Shown here piece after piece: positions 53,798 to 61,780 of a DNA stretch of 64,000 bases. Position 1 is the stretch's first letter. Every line of letters starts with the position of its first letter. Under the pieces are notes generated by a model that was given only the letters and a program-made list of their open reading frames with translations, did no database searches and was not told the DNA's origin. Position numbers and translations under genes: made by a program. The stretch covers positions 1 to 64,000 of the forward strand of contig NZ_LSIF01000092.1 in NCBI RefSeq assembly GCF_001556105.1. Direction: 5' to 3'. This DNA comes from Pseudoxanthomonas mexicana (GTDB lineage: Bacteria > Pseudomonadota > Gammaproteobacteria > Xanthomonadales > Xanthomonadaceae).

Positions 53798-54949
53798 TCA
53801 GCGCGTCGCGGCCGGGCTTCCGGTGAGTGCCGCGCGGTACTGCGGATTGTCCGGTTGCCAGCCCGCGGGCGGCAGGGTGGCGATGCCGTTGGCTTCCAGC
53901 TGGCGCCGCATGGCGGCGAGCTCGCCATCGCGCAGGAACACGTCGATGTAGTCCTCCGGCATGCGCCGCGTATCCGCGGGACGCTGATACAGCTGCATGG
54001 TGCGTTCGTAGACCCAGGCGAAACGGCGCAGGCGCTCGCGAGCGGCATCGCGCTCGGCATCGGTGTCGGCCCATTCCACCAGGCGTGGCAGCGCGATGGC
54101 GGGGAACAACAGCGTCGACGTGTCATCCGCCAGCAGCGTGTGGATCCGCTTGCAGGCGGACAGGGTGTCGGCCGGCAATTGACCGACCTGCGCACGGCAT
54201 CGCTGCGTGAGGGGATGCAGGGTCGGAATCGCGGTGGCCGCATGCATCGCCATCACCACAACATCGGGCATGTCGTGGGGCGTGGCCGCGCGCCCCAGCA
54301 TGAAGTCCTCGCCGATCGCCGCCGCCAATGCAGGATCGAGCGGCGGCATCGGGACCTGTCGCAGCATCTCGGCCATCAGCAGACCCGTCTCGTTGGCACG
54401 GGAACGGTATCGCGTCGCGCTGGTCGCGGCCTGCCAGTACCGCTCGGCCGACACGGTGTCGTTGCGCTGGACGGCATCGGAGTAATGGGTGAGCAACGGC
54501 TCGGCGTTGCCGGGGTCGGCCACCGCCAAGCGCTCCAGCAGCACCTCCCGGTCGCAACCTGCGTCCGTCTTCGCACAGGCGTTCAGCAGCGCCCAGTCCA
54601 CCAGCGGATCGTCGCCGCGACTGGCCGCGTAGGCGGCCTGGACCCATCCGCGCGCCAATCGCCAAGAGGCCGCTTCCGGCCGCCCCGCTTCGTCGTACTG
54701 CATCGGCCACAGCCAGCCGGCCACCAGCAGGTCGCGCGGCGTGCCGCGCGCCGCAATGGACCGCAGATGCGTCTCGACATTCGCACGCCATACGTCATGC
54801 CAGGCCTTGCTGGCCGCCGCGAGTTGCGGATCGGACTCGACCCGGCCCGGCACTTCCGGTGGCGGACCTTCCTGCGCGAGTGCCGGCAATGGCACGGACA
54901 CGGATGCCATCAACACCAGCCACAGACCCACCTTGCCCGGCTTGCGCAT
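53798..54949 (-). CDS. Exported helical-repeat protein of unknown function
   Basis: 383 residues from ATG 54949, with signal peptide VGLWLVLMASVSVPLPALA. The rest is alpha-helical, TPR-like in spacing, with LLNACAKTDAGCDREVLLERLAVADPGNAEPLLTHYSDAVQRNDTVSAERYW typical; several Cys (NACAK, GCDRE, RCRAQ, SACKR). Likely periplasmic. Convergent with the MocR gene. No family assigned. Confidence 0.7.
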   Translation of the reverse strand: MRKPGKVGLWLVLMASVSVPLPALAQEGPPPEVPGRVESDPQLAAASKAWHDVWRANVETHLRSIAARGTPRDLLVAGWLWPMQYDEAGRPEAASWRLARGWVQAAYAASRGDDPLVDWALLNACAKTDAGCDREVLLERLAVADPGNAEPLLTHYSDAVQRNDTVSAERYWQAATSATRYRSRANETGLLMAEMLRQVPMPPLDPALAAAIGEDFMLGRAATPHDMPDVVVMAMHAATAIPTLHPLTQRCRAQVGQLPADTLSACKRIHTLLADDTSTLLFPAIALPRLVEWADTDAERDAARERLRRFAWVYERTMQLYQRPADTRRMPEDYIDVFLRDGELAAMRRQLEANGIATLPPAGWQPDNPQYRAALTGSPAATR

Positions 54950-55020
54950 TGCCCACTCCTGTCGGGAAACGAGGTCGCACGCTCGCACGAAGCCGCCGCG
55001 CGCGCCAACGTCGGCGCCGC

Positions 55021-55935
55021 TCACCCCAACCGCTGCACCACCCACGCCCACATCGGCAGCGTGACCAGCGACAGCAGGATGCCGTAGCCGACCAGCGCGG
55101 CGGCCAGGCGCGGCGCGAGCTGGTGCGAGATCGCCAGCGCGGCGGCGGTGATCATCGTCGGCATGGCCGACTCCAGCACGTTCGCCTGCAGCATCTCGCC
55201 GCGCATGCCGAACGCCAGCGACAGCGGCACGGCGAGCGCGGGCATCACCAGCAGGCGCAGCAGCAGGCCGACCGCGAGCGGCTTCAGTTCGTCGCGCGGC
55301 AGTTTCAGCTGCAGGGTCAGGCCCACCGCCAGCATCACCAGCGGCAACATCGCGTCGGCGAGTTTCTGCAGGGCAGAGGCGATCCACGCCGGCGGCTGTT
55401 CCGGCATCAGCGTCAGGCCGAACAGCAGCGCCCACACCGGCGGGAACTTGAGGATACGCAGGACGATCTCGCGCGCCGTGGGCGGCGCGTCGCCGCCGTA
55501 GCGCGCCAGCACGTACAAACCGAACGTCGACAGCAGAATGAAGGTTCCGAACTGGTCGTAGACCACGGCGTACGGCAGCGCGTGCTCGCCCAGCAGCGCG
55601 CGCACCATCGGATAGCCGATGAAGCTGCTGTTGCACAGCGCCACGCACAGCAGCAGCACAGCATGCTCGTCGCGGCGGAACTTGAACATGCGCGTCGCCA
55701 GCGCGACCAGCGCGACCGTGGCCACGGTCAGCAGCCACGGCGTGACCACCACGCCCATCAACGAGGTGTCCAGGCGCAGGCGGGGCACGTAGGTGAGCAT
55801 CGCCGCGGGCAGGCAGACGTAGAGCACGACGCGGTTGATGACGTCGCCCGCGTTGTCGGGGAAGGCGCGCAGGCGGGCGAACGCCATGCCGAGCGCCAGC
55901 ATGGCCAGGATCAGGGCGAAGGCATCGAATGCCAT
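55021..55935 (-). CDS. AEC-family transporter
   Basis: 304 residues from ATG 55935, about ten helices. The auxin-efflux-carrier pattern is seen in ALILAMLALGMAFARLRAFPDNAGDVINRVVLYVCLPAAMLTYV (first half) and VALCNSSFIGYPMVRALLGEHALPYAVVYDQFG, with LADAMLPLVMLAVGLTLQL in the second half. AEC proteins export or import small organic acids or auxin-like compounds; substrate not predictable. Confidence 0.92.
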   Translation of the reverse strand: MAFDAFALILAMLALGMAFARLRAFPDNAGDVINRVVLYVCLPAAMLTYVPRLRLDTSLMGVVVTPWLLTVATVALVALATRMFKFRRDEHAVLLLCVALCNSSFIGYPMVRALLGEHALPYAVVYDQFGTFILLSTFGLYVLARYGGDAPPTAREIVLRILKFPPVWALLFGLTLMPEQPPAWIASALQKLADAMLPLVMLAVGLTLQLKLPRDELKPLAVGLLLRLLVMPALAVPLSLAFGMRGEMLQANVLESAMPTMITAAALAISHQLAPRLAAALVGYGILLSLVTLPMWAWVVQRLG

Positions 55936-56065
55936 GGTGCAGCGGGATACGACGTGGGGACCGCAGGATCGCATACCCGGCCATGCGATGCGCTTGGGCT
56001 TTCGTCGGTCGCGCGTTCCATCGCGATGGCGGATCGCGTCGTGGCGTAGGGCTTATCATGGCCGC

Positions 56066-56725
56066 ATGACGAACCCCGCCTTCCCCGCGGCCTCCGGCCC
56101 CATCACCCTCGAGGGCCCCGACGGCGCGCTCGAGGCCCACATCGACTGGCCGGAAGACGGCGAGCCGGTGGCGCCGGTCACCGCGGTGGTCTGCCACCCG
56201 CTGCCCACCGAGGGCGGCACGATGCACAACAAGGTCGTGGTCATGGCCGCGCGCAGCCTGCGCGAACTCGGCGCAGTGACGGTGCGCTTCAACTTCCGCG
56301 GCACCGGCGCATCGGACGGCCTGTTCGATCATGGCGACGGCGAGGCCGACGACCTGCGCGCGGTGGTGCAGTGGGTACGTGAACAGCGTCCCGGCACGCA
56401 GCTGTGGCTGGCCGGCTTCAGCTTCGGTGCGTATGTGTCGCTGCGCGCCAGCGCCGACCTGCAACCTGACGCACTGGTCTCGATCGCACCGCCCGCCGGT
56501 CGCTGGGACTTCGCCGCGATCACGCCGCCGACGTGTCCCTGGCTGGTGATCCAGGGCGAGCAGGACGAGATCGTCGATCCGCAGGCGGTGTACGACTGGA
56601 TCGATACGCTGAAGCAGCCGCCGGAACTGATCCGCATGCCGGAGACCAGCCACTTCTTCCACCGCAAGCTGATGGACCTGCGCGGCGCCATCAAGCACGC
56701 GATGAAAGGCTACGTGCCGGCGTGA
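56066..56725 (+). CDS. Alpha/beta hydrolase (small, YfcE/'CocE-like' PEBP-independent type)
   Basis: 219 residues from ATG 56066. VVCHPLPTEGGTMHNKVV is the oxyanion-hole/first-loop motif, VRFNFRGTGASDG follows, LAGFSFGAYVSLRA holds the nucleophile Ser, VIQGEQDEIVDPQAV the Asp, and ETSHFFHRKLMDL the His. Matches a widespread family of about 210-residue hydrolases of unknown substrate. Its stop overlaps the zapE start (TGATG). Confidence 0.88.
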   Translation: MTNPAFPAASGPITLEGPDGALEAHIDWPEDGEPVAPVTAVVCHPLPTEGGTMHNKVVVMAARSLRELGAVTVRFNFRGTGASDGLFDHGDGEADDLRAVVQWVREQRPGTQLWLAGFSFGAYVSLRASADLQPDALVSIAPPAGRWDFAAITPPTCPWLVIQGEQDEIVDPQAVYDWIDTLKQPPELIRMPETSHFFHRKLMDLRGAIKHAMKGYVPA

Positions 56726-57876
56726 TGGCGGACGACGCACGGACCACGGCGCCCACGCCGTCGCAGGTGTACGCGCGCGGCGCGGCGCAGGGCCAATGGC
56801 AGGACGACCCGGCGCAGCATCCCGCGCTGGCGCAGCTGGACCGCATCCACACCGCGCTGCTGGCGGAACCGGCGTCGTCGGGTCTGTTCGGGCGTTTGTT
56901 CAACAAGGCACCGGAGACGGTGCAGGGCCTGTACTACTGGGGCGACGTCGGGCGCGGCAAGACCTTCCTGGTCGACCTGTTCTACGACAGCCTGCCGCTG
57001 CCGACGTATTCCGTATCGCAGAACAAGGCGCATGGCGAAGGCGGCGGCAAGTACCGCACGCACTTCCACCGTTTCATGCGCGGCGTGCACGAGCGGTTGC
57101 GCGAGCATGCCGGCGAGAGCGATCCGCTGGCGAAGATCGTGCGCGAGGCACGCGGCAAGCTGCGCGTGCTGGTGCTGGACGAGTTCTTCGTCACCGACAT
57201 CGGCGATGCGATGCTGCTGGCGCGGCTGCTGGAACGCATGTTCGCCGAAGGCATCACGCTGGTGACCACGTCGAACACGGCACCCGAGAACCTGTACAAG
57301 GATGGCCTGCAGCGCGCGGGCTTCCTGCCGGCCATCGACCTGCTGCAACAGCACTGCGTCGTGCTGCGCTCGGACGGGCAGGAAGACTACCGCCTGCGTG
57401 CGCTGACGCGTTCGCCCGTCTATCGCACGCCGCTGGATGGCGAATCCGATGGCTGGCTGGCCTCGCGCTGGCGCGAGCTGACCGGTGGCGAAGAAGCGCA
57501 GGCCGGCAACATCGAGATCGACAGCCGCAAGATCCCGGTGCGCGGCCGCGGCAAGAGCATCGCGTGGTTCGATTTCGCCGCGCTGTGCGAAGGCCCGCGC
57601 GGCACGGCGGACTACATCGAGGTCGCGCACGAATTCAACACCGTGCTGCTGGGCGGCATCCCGACCTTCGACCGCATGAACGAGGACGCGGCGCGCCGCT
57701 TCGTCAACCTGATCGACGAGCTGTACGACCGCCACGTCAACCTGGTCTGCACGTCCGCCGCCGCGCCGACCGCGCTGTACTCCGGCACCCGGCTGCAGGG
57801 CGCATTCGAACGCACGGCCTCGCGCCTGATCGAGATGCAGAGCGCCGAATACCTGGCCACGCCGCACAAGGCCTGA
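56725..57876 (+). CDS. zapE: Cell-division ATPase ZapE (AFG1-like)
   Basis: 383 residues. Walker A GLYYWGDVGRGKTFLVDLFYD, Walker B VLVLDEFFVTDIGDAM, TSNTAPENLYKDGLQRAGFLPAI sensor region, FDFAALCEGPRGTADYIEVAHEFNTVLLGGIPTF and an RRFVNLIDELYDRHVNLV C-terminal motif are family hallmarks. ZapE (E. coli YhcM) destabilises FtsZ filaments; eukaryotic AFG1/LACE1 acts on mitochondrial inner-membrane proteins. Translated with the upstream hydrolase. Confidence 0.95.
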   Translation: MADDARTTAPTPSQVYARGAAQGQWQDDPAQHPALAQLDRIHTALLAEPASSGLFGRLFNKAPETVQGLYYWGDVGRGKTFLVDLFYDSLPLPTYSVSQNKAHGEGGGKYRTHFHRFMRGVHERLREHAGESDPLAKIVREARGKLRVLVLDEFFVTDIGDAMLLARLLERMFAEGITLVTTSNTAPENLYKDGLQRAGFLPAIDLLQQHCVVLRSDGQEDYRLRALTRSPVYRTPLDGESDGWLASRWRELTGGEEAQAGNIEIDSRKIPVRGRGKSIAWFDFAALCEGPRGTADYIEVAHEFNTVLLGGIPTFDRMNEDAARRFVNLIDELYDRHVNLVCTSAAAPTALYSGTRLQGAFERTASRLIEMQSAEYLATPHKA

Positions 57877-58232
57877 GCGCATGGACACCGTGCGCGACGT
57901 ACGCGGCAAGCCGCTGGTCGCGCGGTGAGCCTGCCCCCTCTCCCCCGACACGGGGTAGAGGATTGGCGTGAGGGGGAAGCGCAATGCAGCCGCATGTCCA
58001 GCGTCAAAGACGTTTTCCTACCATCGGCACGCGAGCCACACCACTCCGCTCGCCCCTCACCCGCCGTCGGTACCCTCTCTCCGCACGCGGGGCAAGGGAA
58101 GTCTGGAGCCCGCCAGCCGATCTCATGCCTTGAGATCGCCTCGCATCAGCCTCTCACCCCGGATAACCCCGTCCGGCCGCTGGCTGGACTGACATTCCGC
58201 CCAAGGTCGGGTGATATCGAACTCAAAGGAAC
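57877..58232 (+). repeat. Intergenic region with repeat hairpins of the CCCTCTCCCC type
   Basis: No real gene. After a 15-codon open frame (57881-57928, MDTVRDVRGKPLVAR) come two GC-rich hairpin stretches, near 57935-57976 (CTCTCCCCCGACACGGGG...) and 58050-58108 (ACCCTCTCTCCGCACGCGGGGC), resembling the interspersed intergenic repeats common in Xanthomonadaceae genomes. They mark the left edge of an accessory insert. Confidence 0.5.
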
Positions 58233-58988
58233 ATGTCCGTGTGTGGATTTTGCATCGAAGATATCTACTTCAATGGTCAATCCTCCGGCTCGTTCTTTGC
58301 TGAAAGATGCATCGGTTTAATGGAGACGGCAGACTGGCATATCTACTACTCTGAGCTTAGTGATCCAAGCGAGATCGAGATGCTGATCGCCTTGGGACGC
58401 GAGTTGGACGGGTACATCCACTGGACTCGCAATCAGGCCATCAGCCATCAGATTCCGCCCCCAACATGGCAAGCGCTCGTAAAGCCACTGGCGGAAACCG
58501 TTCCCGACGCCGCCTTCCTGCCTATGCTCGGCGACTTCAACATGGTCCCTTTCGACCTCTCCAGACATCAGGCTGCCGCGGATGCATTTCTGGCGGAGGT
58601 CGCGAATCGTTACTTCGTCATCGAGAACGATCACCACAGGCTCGAAGGAGACTGGTCGCCGTGGATTCCCCAGGAAGAGCCCGCCCGTTTGTTCTGGGCG
58701 TATATCTGTGTGGTAATCAGCGGAGCGGGAGGGCATGGTAAGCGATGGCTATACGAACTGGCGTTCGCGGCCACAAAACGCACACCCTCGTTTCTTGGAA
58801 TGGAGCTATGGGTCCAACGACGCGCCGCGACGCTGCTCGTGATGTCGGACGGCCCCGGGGTTTTCCATCCGAGAGCGCCGGTTCGCTCGGCATTGGTCCA
58901 GTGCGCACACGCGGCAGTCGCTCGCAAGCTGGATGAGCTTGAGAGGACCTTGACTGAGCTACAGAATGTCGAACAGACCGACTCATAG
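58233..58988 (+). CDS. Protein of unknown function in accessory insert
   Basis: 251 residues, no signal peptide or membrane helix; starts MSVCGFCIEDIYFNGQSSGSFF (ATG 58233, AGGA just upstream; an internal ATG at 58320 is possible). Residues 30-110 contain ADWHIYYSELSDPSEIEMLIALGRELDGYIHWTRNQA and 130-165 NRYFVIENDHHRLEGDW. Base composition is less GC-rich than flanking core genes. No family recognised. Followed closely by a GIY-YIG gene. Confidence 0.6.
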   Translation: MSVCGFCIEDIYFNGQSSGSFFAERCIGLMETADWHIYYSELSDPSEIEMLIALGRELDGYIHWTRNQAISHQIPPPTWQALVKPLAETVPDAAFLPMLGDFNMVPFDLSRHQAAADAFLAEVANRYFVIENDHHRLEGDWSPWIPQEEPARLFWAYICVVISGAGGHGKRWLYELAFAATKRTPSFLGMELWVQRRAATLLVMSDGPGVFHPRAPVRSALVQCAHAAVARKLDELERTLTELQNVEQTDS

Positions 58989-59013
58989 GCAGTATTTTTG
59001 GAGAGCACCAGAC

Positions 59014-59457
59014 ATGGCGAACAATCACGATTTCCTGGACCAGGTTCAACGATACATTTCCGAGCACAGGAGGGATGGACTTGCCGCCTACAACATCTCA
59101 GGCATCTACGATCTCCTCCCGGAGACACAGTCCGGCGCTACAGATGTTGCGTACAAATGGCCAGAGTCATGGCCAAATTCCTCCAATGCTGGTGTGTATG
59201 CGATCTTCGGTTCGGACATGAGGCTTTTGTATGTTGGCAAGAGCTCCATGAATAGCTTCTTGGGCACGCGCCTCAGCTCCTACTTTGGCTACACGCCGGA
59301 GCGCACGTGTCGCATCAAGGGCGACTGGAGCATAACCCCACGCTATCTAATGACGGTGGCAGTCCCTGATGACGCAACCTGGGAAGCGCCTGCACTCGAG
59401 GAATTCTTGGTTCAGCGCCTCAATCCATCGCTCAACAAGAATGGGCGATCTTCGTAG
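59014..59457 (+). CDS. GIY-YIG nuclease-domain protein
   Basis: 147 residues from ATG 59014 (GGAGAG 8 bases upstream; an earlier Met at 58966 overlaps the previous gene). GVYAIFGSDMRLLYVGKSSMNSFLGTRLSSYFG gives the GIY and YIG strands (GVY...YVG) and the following Arg; the catalytic Glu is probably in PALEEFLVQRLNPSLN. Stand-alone small GIY-YIG proteins are often selfish or defence-associated; here its partner gene is unknown. Confidence 0.75.
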   Translation: MANNHDFLDQVQRYISEHRRDGLAAYNISGIYDLLPETQSGATDVAYKWPESWPNSSNAGVYAIFGSDMRLLYVGKSSMNSFLGTRLSSYFGYTPERTCRIKGDWSITPRYLMTVAVPDDATWEAPALEEFLVQRLNPSLNKNGRSS

Positions 59458-59507
59458 TGCGACCTGGAAATTCATTCACACCGCTGCCACTTCACTGCGC
59501 GGTTTGA

Positions 59508-59696
59508 ACAAGACGATGGCTCATCTCGGTCGAGGCGTACCGCCACGTGCGCAACGAGTGCTGCATCGCCATCGACCTGCTGGTCGCCGGCACCCGCCCG
59601 GAGGTCTACGACCCGCCCGCCACGGCACCGTTCGACGAAGCGGCCGCGCGTGCGCGTTTGCAGGAAGCGCTGGCGGCGGTGCGGATCACGCGCTGA
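59508..59696 (+). pseudogene. C-terminal remnant of an unknown gene
   Basis: An open frame begins right after a TGA and reads RWLISVEAYRHVRNECCIAI, then TRPEVYDPP and ends ALAAVRITR. It has strong high-GC codon bias like the core genome, but no start codon or ribosome binding site. It looks like the 3' part of a gene interrupted when the preceding accessory segment arrived; the tiny frame at 57881 could be the matching 5' end. Confidence 0.45.
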
Positions 59697-59808
59697 CGCA
59701 TCGCCCCCTTTCCCCTGCTTCACGGAGCGAGGGAAACTGGCCCGCGCGCGCGCAGCCGGCGACAATACGCGCCCACGGCGGCCCCACGCCGCCCGCCTGC
59801 CGAGCCCC

Positions 59809-61173
59809 ATGACCGCCTTCGTTACGCCCGACCGCATCCGCAGCCTGTTCGCCCAGGCCATGTCCGACATGTACCGCACCGAGGTACCGCTGTACGGCGA
59901 CCTGATCGAGCTGGTGGGCGAGATCAACGACGCGACGTTGCAGCGGGACACCGGCCTGGCGGCACGCCTGCAGCGCAATGCGGAGACGGAGCGGCTGGAC
60001 CTGGAGCGCCACGGCGCCATCCGCGTCGGCACGCCGGCCGAGCTGGCGATGCTCGGCCGCGTGTTCGCGCTGATGGGCATGCATCCGGTCGGCTACTACG
60101 ACCTGACCGTGGCCGGCGTGCCGGTGCACGCCACCGCGTTCCGCCCACTGACCGAGGCGGCGCTGGCCGCCAATCCGTTCCGCATCTTCACCTCGCTGCT
60201 GCGGCTGGAGCTGATCGCGGACGAAGCACTGCGCGCGGAAGCAGAAAAAATCCTCGCCAGGCGCGACATCTTCACCGCCGGCGCACGCGCGCTGGTGGCG
60301 CAGGCCGAACGCGACGGCGGACTGGACGACGCCGATGCGCAGCGCTTCGTCGCCGAGGTGCTGGAAACCTTCCGCTGGCACGGCGACGCGACCGTGCCGC
60401 TGGAGACCTATCGCGCGCTGCTCGGCCTGCACCGCCTGGTCGCCGACGTGGTCAGCTTCCGCGGCCCGCACATCAACCACCTGACCCCGCGCACGCTGGA
60501 CATCGACGCCGCACAGGCGGCGATGCTGGCACGCGGCATCCAGGCCAAGGCGCAGATCGAAGGCCCGCCGCGGCGCGCGGTGCCGATCCTGCTGCGCCAG
60601 ACCAGCTTCAAGGCACTGGAAGAGGAAGTCGCGTTCCCCGACGCCACCGGCACGCTGGTGCCCGGCAGCCACAGCGCGCGCTTCGGCGAGATCGAACAGC
60701 GCGGCCTGGCGCTGACGCCGACCGGACGCGAGCTCTACGACCGTCTGCTGGCCGACGTACGCCAGGCCGGTGGCGCCGGCAACACCTCGGCCGACTATCC
60801 GCAACGGCTGGCGGCGGCGTTCGCCGCGTTCCCGGACGACGAGACCCTGCTGCGCCAGCAGGGCCTGGGCTACTTCCGCTACCGCCTGACCGAGCGCGGC
60901 ACCGCCCTGCCGGCCACCGAGCGCGCGGCGATGACGCCGGACGCGCTGGTCGAGGCCGGCCACGCCGTCGTCGATCCGATCGTCTACGAGGACTTCCTGC
61001 CGGTCAGCGCCGCGGGCATCTTCCAGTCCAACCTGGGCGGCGGCGAACAGCGCGCGTACGACGCGCATGCCAACCAGGACGCCTTCGAGGCGGCGCTGGG
61101 CGCGACCATCCACGACCCGTTCGCGCTGTACGCGCAGGCGCAGGACGCCTCGATCGCCTCGCTGCGGTCGTAG
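59809..61173 (+). CDS. hglS: 2-oxoadipate dioxygenase/decarboxylase (HglS, DUF1338/YdcJ family)
   Basis: 454 residues from ATG 59809. Converts 2-oxoadipate to D-2-hydroxyglutarate in lysine catabolism, Fe(II)-dependent VOC-type fold. FRGPHINHLTPRTLDID contains the metal-ligand His residues, KALEEEVAFPDATG the Glu region, and VPGSHSARFGEIEQRGLALTPTGRELYD the substrate-loop segment; VIYEDFLPVSAAGIF-like DPIVYEDFLPVSAAGIFQSNL ends the core. Stand-alone; followed by an REP pair. Confidence 0.9.
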   Translation: MTAFVTPDRIRSLFAQAMSDMYRTEVPLYGDLIELVGEINDATLQRDTGLAARLQRNAETERLDLERHGAIRVGTPAELAMLGRVFALMGMHPVGYYDLTVAGVPVHATAFRPLTEAALAANPFRIFTSLLRLELIADEALRAEAEKILARRDIFTAGARALVAQAERDGGLDDADAQRFVAEVLETFRWHGDATVPLETYRALLGLHRLVADVVSFRGPHINHLTPRTLDIDAAQAAMLARGIQAKAQIEGPPRRAVPILLRQTSFKALEEEVAFPDATGTLVPGSHSARFGEIEQRGLALTPTGRELYDRLLADVRQAGGAGNTSADYPQRLAAAFAAFPDDETLLRQQGLGYFRYRLTERGTALPATERAAMTPDALVEAGHAVVDPIVYEDFLPVSAAGIFQSNLGGGEQRAYDAHANQDAFEAALGATIHDPFALYAQAQDASIASLRS

Positions 61174-61288
61174 GGCGGGCCCAGGCCCGCCATTGCCATG
61201 TCGGGCCTCGCGATGCGAAGCGAATGACGTCGTCGTCCCGCTGCCACGGCACCGAACGCCTGCGACGGCGGGCCCGGGCCCGCCCTAC
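61170..61288. repeat. Inverted pair of GTAG-type REP hairpins
   Basis: GTAGGGCGGGCCCAGGCCCGCC (61170-61191) and, on the opposite strand, the near-identical GTAG-led hairpin at 61267-61288 (CG loop instead of CA) face each other about 75 bp apart. Each has an 8-bp GC-only stem after a GTAG tetranucleotide, like the SMAG/REP elements of Stenotrophomonas. The first may also serve as terminator for the dioxygenase gene. Confidence 0.75.
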
Positions 61289-61401
61289 GAGGTGGTGCGG
61301 CACGTCGCCAATCCGTGAAACCCGCACCGCACGGTCACCCGCTGTTCCACACAACATTTGGTGTTGACGCTTCCCGGACCCCCCACTATCTTGTGGCTGT
61401 C

Positions 61402-61586
61402 GGTTCCGGCGGTGGCTAGCCTCCGGATGAAAAGGGAAGCCGGTGACGCCTCGCGCCACTCCGGCACTGCCCCGCAGCGGTAATTGGGAACGACCCCGCC
61501 ACACAGCACTGAGGCCCAGCCTCGGGAAGCGGCGGACTAGGAGGAAGGCCTGCCTTCCGTGCCCATGAGTCCGAAGACCTGCCGAC
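61402..61586 (+). ncRNA. Cobalamin (B12) riboswitch upstream of nrdA
   Basis: Contains the ordered conserved segments of the RF00174 cobalamin aptamer: GGTTCCGG start, AAAAGGGAAGCCGGTGACGCC, CACTCCGGCACTGCCCCGCAGCGGTAA core, a variable arm, and the B12-box region GAGTCCGAAGACCTGCC near 61567-61583. About 195 bases separate it from the nrdA start codon, leaving room for an expression platform. Expected to repress nrdA when adenosylcobalamin is abundant. Confidence 0.88.
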
Positions 61587-61780
61587 AGCCGCGCGTTGCA
61601 CACCGCGCGGTGCCGGCCGCGGATTCTCCGGGGGGAGATGGCTGGCGAAGCAGGGCACCCGCAGTCCGTCTGCGTGGTCTCGCTCCCTGCGACGCCGCTT
61701 CCCCACTGTTGATCTCCATCCGGCCTTGCGCGACCCCGCGAGGGACGGGCCGCCGCGTGCACCACGCATGGAGGAATTTC

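Noticed and set aside
52276..54243. Long minus-strand extension upstream of the YczE start
   Set aside because: It reads antisense through the whole MocR regulator; the membrane protein starts cleanly at 52275.
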